Assembly: GCA_037893245.1 (NCBI GenBank)
Contig: JBAIAA010000531.1
Location: 2,170,001-2,234,000, forward strand
Length of the DNA stretch: 64,000 nt
Direction: 5' to 3'
From: Crossaster papposus
Taxonomy: Eukaryota; Echinodermata; Asteroidea; Velatida; Solasteridae
The notes below the pieces were generated by a model. That model searched no databases. It was given only the letters and a program-made list of their open reading frames with translations, and had not been told where the DNA came from. The position numbers and the translations under genes are program-made. Below are positions 22,618 through 33,824 of this stretch, piece by piece. How positions within the stretch are numbered: the stretch's first letter is position 1; each line of letters opens with the position of its first letter.

Positions 22618-25191
22618 TACGGAAGCTTAAAGTGACCATCCGCGTTTCCGCGTTTCTGAGATAATTTATTTTGGAAAGACGGAATACTGAGATAAAAATA
22701 TGTCTTTCCGTGATATCGTATCTCAGAAAGACGTCTTTTCATGATAATCGTATCCCAGAAAGACGTCTTTCCATGATAATCGTATCTCAGAAAGACGCCG
22801 TTCCATGATATCGTATCTTAGAAAGACGTCTTTCCGTGATATTATATCTCGGAAAGACGTCTTTCACTGATATCGTATCTCGAAAAAAGACGTCTTTCCA
22901 TGATAATCGTGTCTCTCAAGAAGACGTCTTTCAACGATATACTACGGTGGCCCACAACTGTCACGGCCAAAGTAAAGGCGTCGTGGCCAAAGCAAAAGCG
23001 TCACGGAAAAAGAAAAAAGACTACCATACGGATTGATTAAAGGCCGACTTTAGTCTCGGTAAACCATGGAAAAATGGAATGTGGCAAATTGGTAAAACTG
23101 GTTCCCACCAAATTACATTCCAATAGACCCTGGTACTCCTGACGTCCAACTTACGTCGACGTGCGCTTTCTTATTGGGTTGTCTGCATGGTGGGTTCGAA
23201 GTTGAAACAAATCGTGACGTCTTTAGTACTGGCCAAAAATTATTGTGTTCTGTACAAAAGCACAATTGTGTTGCAATGCACCATGGGTACTATACTGTGA
23301 TCAATAATTGTAGGCATTTAGTTGGACGTCCGCAGTAATGATTTGTTTTAAAATTATATTAAACGAATGCCAGCTTGTTCACACACAAGTCAACATTATC
23401 GCTGGTGAGGGCTATAGCATATTGAAGTGCAACAAGACTCTTAATTACAGTAAGGTCTAGGCAACATAAATATCGCGACCGAAAAAGCAACTTTTCAAAC
23501 ACCTTTCTTATTGACTTTACTAAAGACACTTTCTTACTAGAGAGTATTACCATGGTGTTACCGCAAACTCCTATTGCCTTTTCACCAGGCAAACATTCAA
23601 ATCTCATAAAGACACTGTTACCCAAGAGGAGATTGCGGACAATCTTGAAAAATTGCTTCTGACAAGGCCCCTTGTTTCGACGGGTTGAATTATTTTGTAA
23701 TCAAACAGGCAAGGTATTTGTTTGCGAAACCTTTCATCATTTATCCTCAACAAAATGTTTAATAGCATATATTTCCCGATGGATAAAAACAAAGTTATAC
23801 CAATTTTTAAAAAAAGGTTGTATGCATGATATTACTAATTATAGACCAATATCGGTTCTGTCGACATTCTCTAATCTATTTGAAAGGATAATATACATTC
23901 GATTAATATATTTTATGAATAAGAATGATATTATTTTTGAGCCACAATTTGGTTTCAGACAAAACCAGTTAACTGAATTATAAACATCACATGTACTCAG
24001 TAAAATATGTAATGCGATCGGTCATAATAAATTCTCAATTGGCATATACTTTGACTTATCTAAAGCCTTTGACACAGTCAATCATAATATATTAATTAGT
24101 AAGATGAACATTACGGTGTGCGTGGGACTGCCCTAGACCTATTTAAATGTTTCATGACAATCAGACCTATCACGGTGTCGCACATTTGTCGTGTATTTGT
24201 GTGACAAATTGATTATATTTTTAAAACTAAATTTAGCATATTGTGTTGATGAGATATGGCTTGAAAGTCCAATTCAACTCAAAAGTTCATATTTACGATG
24301 AGGTCGTCATTACGTCGACACCTTATTTTTTTTTTATACATATAACACATCCCGGAATACCAACATACCAATTTTAAACCCAATCTAATAATTCCGAAGA
24401 TACAAGGCTTTGAAAATTGCACCTTTAACTTGACGTCACATGACACTAGATGACGTCGTTGTCTTTTGCAACACTGTGACACTTGACTTTTGCCGCTGCT
24501 TTTGTTTCTGCTGCGGGGCTTTTGCCGTGACAGTTGTGGGCCACCGTTATAATTCGAGCGATTCACAATACCTAGAAGCTGCCGTTGGAGGCGCAAATCC
24601 TACTATACCCGCAGTGCATCATGGGAAAAAGTCGGCATCGGTTTGAAAAACGGTATTCATTTTGCATGAACTCATCAGTTTTTACGTCTTTTTGGACGCG
24701 CACGATTCAAGTTCTAATTTGTTTCTGCAAATAACAATGTTTTAATCAACGACGCTTCCGGATACATTGATGTTTTTGTTGTAACTCGCGTGAACAATGA
24801 AGAATAGATATTTCACTACAGTATGATATACGGGAGAAGTCGACCGTAAAGTTTAAAAGTGGCTTTTTTGAGTCAAACGCTTGGTGGCGCACTGCATTGT
24901 GAATCGCCCGAATTGTATATGGGAAAGACGCCTTTCTATGATGAAAGACGTCTTTCCGACATAAAATATCGTGGGAAGACGTCTTTCCGAGATACGATTA
25001 TCATGGAAAGACGTCTTTCTGAGATACGATTATCATGGAAAGACGTCTTTCTGGGATACGATTATTATGGAAAGACGTCTTTCTGAGATACGATATCACG
25101 GAAAGACATATTTTTATCTCAGTATTCCGTCTTTCCAAGATAAATTATCTCAGAAACGCGGAAACGCGGATGGTCACTTTAAGCTTCCGTA
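22618..25191. mobile_element. 2.57 kb TIR element made of GACGTC palindrome arrays
   Basis: The ends are TACGGAAGCTTAAAGTGACC and its complement, flanked by a 7-bp duplication CTTATAC (22611-22617 and 25192-25198). Inside each end lies a run of roughly 35-bp units centred on GAAAGACGTCTTTC and ending GATAATCGTATCTC (about 22675-22945 and 24920-25110). No transposase is present, so it is non-autonomous. A 7-bp duplication would suit P- or Dada-type families, but the family is not established. A LINE fragment lies in the middle. Confidence 0.82.
23795..24115 (+). mobile_element. LINE reverse transcriptase fragment
   Basis: Two RT blocks are readable: NYRPISVLSTFSNLFERI with FGFRQNQ (about 23835-23975), then IYFDLSKAFDTVNHNIL (about 24040-24095). 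They are separated by a stop and the frame is lost soon after. Both ends are missing. It is an old non-LTR retrotransposon piece inside the 22618-25191 element. Confidence 0.75.
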
Positions 25192-25886
25192 CTTATACCC
25201 CAACTGAAGTCACTTCACCGCAACTATCAATCATTAGCATGATGTCCTTGGGGGCTACATTACAGCTGTGTAATGCGTTTGGAGTAATATGTGTGCCACC
25301 ATACCCGGGGCGGGGGGCGGGTTAGGCTCAGTATCAAATGAGGAAATAATGCTCATGATGATTGTGTGCACTGTAATCAGGCATGTATTTTAAAAATGTG
25401 ATAGAATTGCAGAGGAGGCAACTTTATAAAATAATGTTTGTTTGTTTGTTTGTTGCTATATTGTGTAATTATGTGCTGTTTTTTTTACTGTGCTGTGTTT
25501 ATCCTGTCCTGTTTTGTTTTGTGTTTTGTTTATGTATCCCTATTTATGAGGCGTTGTGTCGCGTCTTGTACAGTGTCAATTATAATTGTTTAATGAAAAT
25601 ATTGTAAACATTACTTCTGCATGTTTTAATACCATTCGGTTGTAAACATGAAATTTATTTTTTTAAATTCCAAACTAACCATTTTCGAAGGACCAAATAG
25701 CATCACATTAGATGAGTTTTTCGTAAAACACGAAAATCGTGTTAAAAACGATTAGGCAAAAAGAAATACAAAATCGCCAATATTATTTCGGGGGAAAAGT
25801 GTTCACTTGTTCCCAATTCTAAATTATTGTCCTGTTTTGTTTATTGTTTGTTTGGTTTACAGGCGCGGAACTAGGATTGTTTTAGA

Positions 25887-25887
<1 letters not shown>

Positions 25888-25919
<32 letters not shown>
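25888..25919 (+). repeat. Poly-G tract (about 32 G)
   Basis: An unbroken G run, followed directly by a tandem repeat copy. Likely able to form quadruplex DNA. Its exact length is unreliable in assemblies. Confidence 0.9.
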
Positions 25920-25923
<4 letters not shown>

Positions 25924-26695
25924 CTAAAAACTGGAAAATGCGAGCGCGAATCCCTTTACGGCGTGGGAAACGGGTCCCGCTTACGGGCCCCTGGAAATTT
26001 TGGATTCTGCATGCTTTGTGGTGCAATCTGAGGCGATTCCTGGCCTCTTTCCCCTGATTCTTTAAGCCAAAGTTTTAAAAATGATATGGATATAAAATGA
26101 AGAATTATGGAGATTTTAATAGAGAATATATATATAAATAAATATATACTATATCAATGTATATATGAATGTGGGGCACACCCAAAACTGGAAAATACCA
26201 GCGCGAAGCGAGGGGTCTGGGGTCCGCTTAAGGGCCCCTATTTCTTGTTTATTCTATATGCTTTGTGGTGCAATCTGAGGCGATTTCTGGCCACTTTCCT
26301 CTGAGTTTGTTAGCAAAAATGTAAAATAAATATATGGAGATAAAATGAAGAATTATCGAGATTATAATAGAGAATATATAAATATGTATTACATCTATAT
26401 AATAATACGCTACTCTCTGTCTGTGTCCCGACAAACCCCGGGTGACCGCCTAGTATACATTTATTGATGAATGTGGGGCACACCCTAAAATGGAAAATGT
26501 GAGCGCGGGGTGCGAAGCCTTTACGGCGTGGGGTCCGGGGCCCGCATAAGGGCCCGACAATTTTGGATTTTATATGCTTTCTGGTGCAATCTGAGGCGAT
26601 TCATGGCCTCATTCCTCTGATTGTTTTAGCAAAAGTTTTCAATATTATATGGAGATAAAATTGAGAATTATGAAGATTATAAATATATTATAAAT
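25919..26695 (+). repeat. Three tandem copies of a roughly 220-250 bp repeat
   Basis: Each copy runs from GGCACAC-C-AAAACTGGAAAAT through AGCGCG, GGGTCC(G), TATGCTTTGTGGTGCAATCTGAGGCGATT and an ATGGAGATAAAATGAAGAATTAT tail. Copies start near 25919, 26173 and 26470. A 62-bp mobile derivative sits between the second and third. Confidence 0.75.
26393..26454 (-). mobile_element. 62-bp end-to-end derivative of the 935-bp repeat
   Basis: On the minus strand it starts TACTAGGCGGTCACCCGGGG and ends GAGAGTAGCGTATTATTATA, the same two ends as 26697-27631, joined directly with the whole interior missing. Confidence 0.75.
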
Positions 26696-26696
26696 A

Positions 26697-27631
26697 TACT
26701 AGGCGGTCACCCGGGGTTTGTCGGTTCTCGGGTTTGTAGCTACTTCCCTGGATGGATAATAAGTTTTGGTGACAGGATATCCATTATCATGTTCATATAT
26801 TAAATGTATAGTTAAGCCATTTGAAACATGTCGAGGCACCTCGTGCCTCCAAAGGGGGGACGTTTTATGTTGGGGGTAATGAACTGTGTTTGGGGGTACA
26901 AATCTTTTTCTCACGGTCTCAACAGATGGATATAAGGACCCTGGACACACATATCAAAGATTTAAACATTCTGGCTATTTTATGTATTTTTTTAAGGACA
27001 TCCATTGCAAGCATGTAAACATTGAAATCAGTATTGCGCAATACAGACATGAAACAGCCATATGATACAAATAAAAAACAACCAACAGCTCTAACTACCC
27101 CCCAGGGGATATCTGGGTGGCGATTGATAACAGCTGTGTTTGTTCTCTACCAAGGCCGCTCAAAGAGATGTCAGAGACTTTTTTTGACAGCGGCTAAACA
27201 CAAAGGGATCAGATTTCGATTTGTCTGCACAACTCTATGGCTTTTGGCCCAAACCATTATTTTGAAGGGATGTTTCACCCCCTGAATGACCTCCTGGGTT
27301 AGAATTTTTTTCCCAGTCCATTAGCCCGATAGGACAAACTTTGAAAATTCGACCCTTAGACGACCTTTGACCCCGGAAGACCCGAAAAACGCTAACCCGT
27401 TTTATTTCGCATCGAGCATTGCGATCACCGAGTTTAAGCACGATCCGACCAACTTCAAAAAGGTGACCCCTAGATGACCTTTGACCTCGTACGCTCTAGC
27501 GAATGCAAACTGGTTCTTGCGGGGACCGAGCCGGACCCACCCACCGAGTTTGAACGCCGCACGACCCCGGGAAGGGGACGAAAAAGCGCGCACAGACACA
27601 CAGACAGAGAGTAGCGTATTATTATATAGAT
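26697..27631 (+). mobile_element. 935-bp unclassified repeat with defined ends
   Basis: Starts TACTAGGCGGTCACCCGGGG and ends with an ACAGAC-rich stretch, then GTAGCGTATTATTATATAGA. No TIR, no poly-A and no long open frame. Asymmetric ends with short derivatives suggest a non-autonomous element, but the class is unknown. Confidence 0.55.
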
Positions 27632-28044
27632 AATATATATAAGTGACATAGACCCGCGCCTGGTTTAATTGTGTGCTTATGTATCCTGACTTATATTTGT
27701 TTGGACAATTGTCGATTTTAAATTGTAGTATTTAGTCTAAAATTAACTTTTTTGACCATACTATGTAATTATTCAAACGATTTCATGATTGAATTAAGAT
27801 TTTTGTGTGCAAACATAGTGACAAATTCACATTACATTTCATTCGTATTCAAATGTTGACATTATTCATAAAAAACTAGCTGTGACTTCTTCGTGGACAA
27901 AAAGCGAACTATAAAACTAAAAACGGCAATAGCTAAGTTTACAGTAAGTGTTCAGTAAGTAATATCTAATAGGAATAGGTTATTATTGTATGTAGCCTAT
28001 GCGTAATGTGTAATAAGTTAATTCATTGCGTAATTTGTCCACTT

Positions 28045-28425
28045 AGAAACCAATATAGTGTATAATTGGTTGAATTATAGTTGAACCAATTTAATATGGA
28101 GTGGTTACCATGCTCAATTGGTTACGTGTTAACCAATATGAATTAGTTGCAGCCCTAACATTATGTATTGGTTAGTGCTATAACCAATATGGATTGGTTA
28201 CGTGGTAACCAATACAAATTGGTTGGAGTCTACCATTGTGGATTGGTTAAATTAACCAACATTGCATTGGTTGGTGTTATAACCAATATGAATTGGTTAA
28301 ATAGGTAACCAATATCAGATTGGTTATTTTAACCAATATTTTGGTTATCCACATATCTACTAACTGGATTGGTTGAAATCGAACAAAATATATTGGTTAT
28401 TTTCAACCAATCTATTTTTAGAGTG
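28045..28425. repeat. Array of AACCAAT/ATTGGTT words
   Basis: About twenty occurrences of ACCAAT or its complement ATTGGT alternate over 380 bp at irregular spacing. They often form AACCAATxxxxxATTGGTT inverted pairs. No gene lies within. It may be the body of a MITE rich in subterminal repeats. Confidence 0.65.
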
Positions 28426-29108
28426 TACTGTGCAATGTTAATGTTTTAATTTTACTTTTGCACGATAACACGATAAATAAAAACCGAAGAAACAAATGCA
28501 ACAATCATCATGTACTTTGCAACAGCGGCACTTTGCTATGGAGGACGCCATGTTTGTTGATGTTTGATACCAACTATAGGTCACATGACTTAGAGGGCGC
28601 AATCGGTCTATTAGTTTCGGAAACAAGGATCTATTCGCAAATCGCAATAGAGCTTATAAGTATCTCCAGTTCACGCTCACTTTTTCTGTATCTTAAAGTT
28701 GGTACCAAACACTGACTAGTCTATTATTGTTGTATTGTTGTATATTTTATTCACATTATCACATTGTAACCCAAAGGTCAAATTGCATGATAATTTACTA
28801 TATTAAAAACATCAAAATCACAGTAAACATAAATTAAACCAATTAAGAAAACGCCCATATAAGTTGGTTAAGAATCTAGAAAGAAAAATAAAATTAGTAC
28901 CTTGCACATACTTGTAGATTTGTCTGTCTCAAATCATTAAAAATAAATAAAAGAGCAAGCTACTCATAGATAATACTTATTTAAATAACTGGTAAAGGGT
29001 TAAAACGGGTTGTTTGTTATTAATCAAAAATGCGAGTATTAATCTTGCACATATTTTTGGTGGCTCTAATTATAAAAAGATTATTAAAAACTGTTCACAG
29101 AGCAAAAG

Positions 29109-30040
29109 ATTCTACTTGTTTAGCAAGCTGATGAAATAGGGTATTGGGCTGTTTTTGAATCGTGATGTCCTGGTGCGTAAGTGGGAATAATGATGTGCAT
29201 TACGCAGGTTGCGGGCATGAGACTCCCGTCTGGTAGGAGGGAGAAGATCATTAGTACGTTCTGAATTGGCAAGTCCTTTGGCAAAGCTGAGACAATGATT
29301 CTCCCTCCTATCGGCAAGAGACTCAAGCCCGCAAAGCTGCATTGCATCCGCATACGAAGTATAGCGCTGTGCCAAAATGGTTCTGCATGCACGTTTTTGC
29401 AAGTGCTCCAGAGTCTTCTTCTGGGCAGCAGTAATTGAGGAAGACCAAGTAACATCAGCATATTCAACAACAGGCCTCACATAACTTTTATAAATTGATA
29501 TGAGCTCATCATCATCGAATCCAAACCTCTTGAGCAGGCGGAGTATATACAGTTTTTGATTGGCTTTCTTACAAATTTCATTGATATTTTTCTCCCATCG
29601 GAGGTCATTCTGTAGCCAGACTCCTAGGACCTTTGCCTCAGATACAAAGTTCAGAGGGACTCCCGCAATGCTCAACTCGGCATGTGGTGGGGGTTTAGTT
29701 TTGCAACATGATTGGATGGCCTGACACTTGGAGGGATTCAGTCTGAGTTTGTTGGTGTTGGTCCATTCAGTAAATTCATCAAGAACTACTTGCAAGCCAC
29801 TGGGTTGGGAGCAAGAACGATTCTCAACAAGTGTCAAGTCATCCACATATTTCCAGCACTTAATCTTTTCACCCAAATCATGAGCCGCGTCATTAATAAC
29901 GACCTGGAAACCTATGGGGCCGAGTTTAGTTCCTTGAGGGAGTGCTCCACTGAGGACCTTGTACTCTGAGAGTGCTTGGTTGTATCGTACACATTGGGTG
30001 CGGTTGCTGACAAAGTCACACAACCAAGGGACGATGCACT
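29109..30040 (-). mobile_element. LINE 3' half (reverse transcriptase C-terminal part)
   Basis: A 303-residue open frame with RT blocks LPQGTKLGPIGFQVVINDA, YVDD (catalytic pair) and a LRLNPSKCQ block. The thumb and C-terminal region YVRPVVEYADVTWS and the LEHLQKRA segment follow. It would copy RNA in target-primed reverse transcription. The 5' end is lost near 30040, as expected for a truncated LINE copy. The frame is open from there to a stop near 29112, so the copy is fairly young. The 5' half of a related LINE lies at 57293-59380. Confidence 0.85.
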
Positions 30041-30396
30041 GTTTAAAAAATCACGTTTTCGCATGCGGAAATTGACGCCTAATTGAACACGAAACCAACC
30101 CATTTCGTTGCTATATCCGGCCGTCTCCGGCGATCATTTTCATTTCTAGTTCCAGATAGCTTCCACACTAAGTAAGTGCACCCTTCGCCTCCGCAATTTC
30201 CGAATACCGAAACCATAACCCCCGAAACCAGATTTCAGCTTTCCTTGTTTTATGTTAGACTATAAATCGCGGAAATTCATGTGCGTGCTTATGGTCAATA
30301 GGTTGTACGTTCAGCCATAATTATTGAACAAAAATACCAGCTTCAATGTTTCAAATGCTTCCCCTGCAATTTATTGACTTAGTCACTTATTTTATC

Positions 30397-30477
30397 CCCC
30401 CCCCCCCTATCATATTCACCCCCCCCCCCCCCCCAACCTCCCCCACCCCCCCCCCCCCCAAAAAAAAAAAAAAAAAC
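30397..30477 (+). repeat. C-rich and poly-A simple repeat
   Basis: Several long C runs ending in about 17 A. The proline-rich open frame across it is a composition effect. Confidence 0.9.
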
Positions 30478-30614
30478 CCTTCTCCACCAACAAATCCACC
30501 AACAACCTGTACACCCCCCACCCTCTTGTGACACATTTAACAAAAAACATTCAATAACACATTTTTGAAGGAGGTAAAATATTTATTCTTAATCACATGT
30601 TTTACATCATTATT

Positions 30615-33240
30615 CAAAAGTCTGACAGTGCGGCCCGACAGTCAACTTAAGGAAAACACAATATTTTTGTTTCAGTAATAGTAGACAACTCAACGAGCAT
30701 GCGTGTGAATAAAGTATTAATCTTGTGGTATGAATTTAAATAACAATATTTTCTTCTGTTTACAAAAAATAACCGACAGTCCACATAAAGAAAAAACAAA
30801 ATGTTTGTTCAAAAGACACAAAACTAACAACACGTGCTAAATAACTAATGTATACATTTCAAAGCATGAATCTGTCATAATGTGGAGATACACGGTGTTT
30901 TGTATCAATATGAAATCTACATTCTGAAAAAACAACACTTTAAGTTTTAACATATTTTACTATGTTTTAGCTTCAATGACGCTGAGCGCTTATATCATTG
31001 ATAAAAACGTGGGCCCGTTAGAGAATTCCCGCCAAATTTCAAGCAGATGTCATCAATTGGGCTAGCGAGCCTCCAGTCTCATGGGCTTTGCTATCCAACT
31101 TTGTGTGGTTCGACAAGACAAGGCCGTGAAGGGTCAAGTTTCACTTTACAAATAATGAACAAGGCTTAAGATATGATGTACACTTTTTAAAAATATCCTC
31201 CATTACAAAGACAAATAAAACGAAGTATTTGCTTTTTACCCATCAAATAATCTTACAGAAAATATGCGAGAAGCTGCAACGTTTTTATAAAAATAACAGT
31301 GGACAACTCAACGAGCATGCCTGTGAATAAAGTATACATCTTGTTGTATGAAGTTAAACAACAATATTTTCTTCTTTTGTAAAATAATAAATAGACTACA
31401 CATTTTAAACAAAAACAGGACTGCCAAAATCAACTTGCAAAAATAATAAAATATTTTACTGAATCCATAGTTTTAGCTTCACTGACGCTGAGCGCCTATA
31501 TTCATTGATAACAACGTGGGCCCGTTAGAGAATTCCCGCCAAATTTCAAGCAGATGTGGGCCATCAATTGAGCTAGCGAGCCTCCAGTCTCATGGGCTTT
31601 GCTATCCAACTCTGTGTGGTTCGACACGACAAGGCCGTGAAAGTAAATAAAACGAAGGTTTTGCTTTTTCACCCATCAAATAATCTTACAGGAAATGTGC
31701 GAGAAGCAGCAACGTTTTAAAACAAAAAAATAGTGGAAAACTCAACGAGCATGCGTTGTGCGGGTTAACGTATGCTTCTTTTCTTTATTAATTCAAAAGA
31801 GAACAGAAGAAACGGATGCATTTATGTTGTTTTGTGCGACAAATATTGTGTATCCAGCACGCACTCCTGTGGATGACATTCCAAGATCGAACTATACAAG
31901 CCATCACCCACTGCCAGCACAGAATTCCACGATTTAGAAACACTGCTAAAATATGCCTTCTTTTTGGTTTTCGGAATTTGTTTTTCAACTTTTGAGGAAA
32001 ACAGTCTGTCTATAATTATGTTTGTAACAGTCACCAATACGTGTACTGGATTAAACAAAATACACGTGTAACTATCCAATATTGAACTTTGTGAACATTG
32101 ATGCCAAAGATGGCCCTTCAAAAAAGTTCCAAACTCTCGAAGAACATGCTTGTTGTTATATTGAAGAAATATACATTACATGTATAAGTGTAATTAACAT
32201 AGTTCCAAGAAAGAAACAAACAAGAACTTTGGTTGTAGTAAAAGTTTTTTAGTCCTGGAGCCTAGAGGTCTGGTGATCTAAACATTACATTCAAAACTCT
32301 TCCTTTCTAACAATCATCTAATTAACACCCAAAAAGGTTTCAATGGTTAAATTGTTTTGTACATTATGAGTTTTGTTTACTACACCTATAGTTTTCGCTC
32401 CGCCCATCCCAGTACAGATTGATTGGGGGTTCATGCCTTTTTTTATAAAAAGGTCACCCCGTTACAGCAATGCCCCCCCCCCCCCCCATGTTCAGGCGCA
32501 ATAATCATTTGCGGTCAAATTGAGCTTGTTCGCCGTTCTCATACTACCTCCATGGTAGGCCTATATCTCAAGTGTTTTGTGAACATAACTACACTTGGTT
32601 TGACCATGGTTTCACCTATGGTTTGACAAATTGACAGTCCAATGCTACCAAGGTTAAAGTTGATATACGAACAAATCAATGCTGTTCTCAACCGCTTGAT
32701 TTAAGATTTCACAGTAAGATTTTCAAGTAATTCACAATGTCTCTTCAAACAAATCTACTATCAAAAATAATCACGCACTGGTAAGTCATATTCATGATAA
32801 TCTTGTGATAAATACCCTTTCCCGACAAAGAGGAATTAACAATTTGCTCGTTATCTCTTAACCCAATCTTGTATAGAACTGTATAGATCAAAGTAAATAT
32901 AAGAACATTTCACCATACAAAATGGCATATATTATACAGATAAAAACAAATGGTCGGCCGATATTAGAAAAACAAAATCAAAGAGCATGCATGTAAATAG
33001 AACAGTACTCTGTTTGTCCTGGGCTAACCTGGGTATGGCTTCTTCTCTTTAAATTAAAAAAAGAACAGAAGAAACGGTTGCATTTATGTTATTTTGTGCG
33101 AAAAATATTGTGTATCCATCACGCACTTCTGTGGATGACATTCCAGGATCGAACTATAAAAGCCATCACCCACTGCCAGCACAGAATTCCACGATTTAGA
33201 AACACTGCTAAAATAAGCCTTCTCTTGATTTCGGAATTTG
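30615..33240. repeat. Decayed duplicated blocks
   Basis: Block B (CGTGGGCCCGTTAGAGAATT core) occurs at 30963-31137 and 31469-31640, almost identical over 170 bp. Block A (CTCAACGAGCATGC core) occurs near 30690, 31298 and 31738. Block C occurs at 31775-31970 and 33040-33235. On the minus strand block C keeps a short shared frame (KSWNSVLAVGDG, SSILECHPQ). No full gene could be built. This may be a decayed local duplication of an exon-bearing unit or a complex repeat. Confidence 0.6.
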
Positions 33241-33556
33241 AATTTCAACTTTTTTGAAATAAAGTCTATGTATATATTTGTAAGAGTCAGCAATACTGTA
33301 CTGAATTAAACAAAATCCAACATAAAACTGTAGTAAATTGATGCCAAAGTTATCCCTCGAAAACAAAGTTCCAAACTTGTCACACACACTCATTACGACA
33401 GCAGCAAGACTACAATTTTAAATAAAAACGTAATCAGCATACATGTATAGGCCTATAGTTTCAAGAAAAAAAGGTTGTTTTGACTTTAGTAAACGTTTTT
33501 TCTTATAATATTTATACGATTGTACATAACATGGCCTTTTGACTTTGTCAGTGTTA

Positions 33557-33824
33557 AAGGTAGGATACATCATTTGCAGATATCGAAAATATTTACTACC
33601 AAATTATTAAGAAATATCTTACTTATCTAAAAGTAAATAATGATGTTAGGCATCCAGCAAAATTATTGCGCTAGATATCTTGTAATTATTCTGTAAAAAA
33701 AATATTTTATAAAGACAAATTCGCGATCGCCAGACGGCGATCGCGAAAAAACCAAATTACATAAGAATAACTGCTCGACGCCGGTTGCAAACAAACGCTG
33801 TTTTTCGTGCCTTTCTTGGCATCC
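33557..33824 (-). repeat. Second, truncated copy of the 2517-2885 repeat family
   Basis: Opposite orientation to 2628-2885. Shared words include AACCGGCGTCG, TTCGCGATCGCCGTC and ATATCTAGCGCAATAATTTT-like text. It contains a strong hairpin, GCGATCGCC AGAC GGCGATCGC. Confidence 0.7.

Noticed and set aside
23359-23625. Minus-strand protein inside the 2.57 kb TIR element
   Set aside because: No transposase or other domain could be seen.
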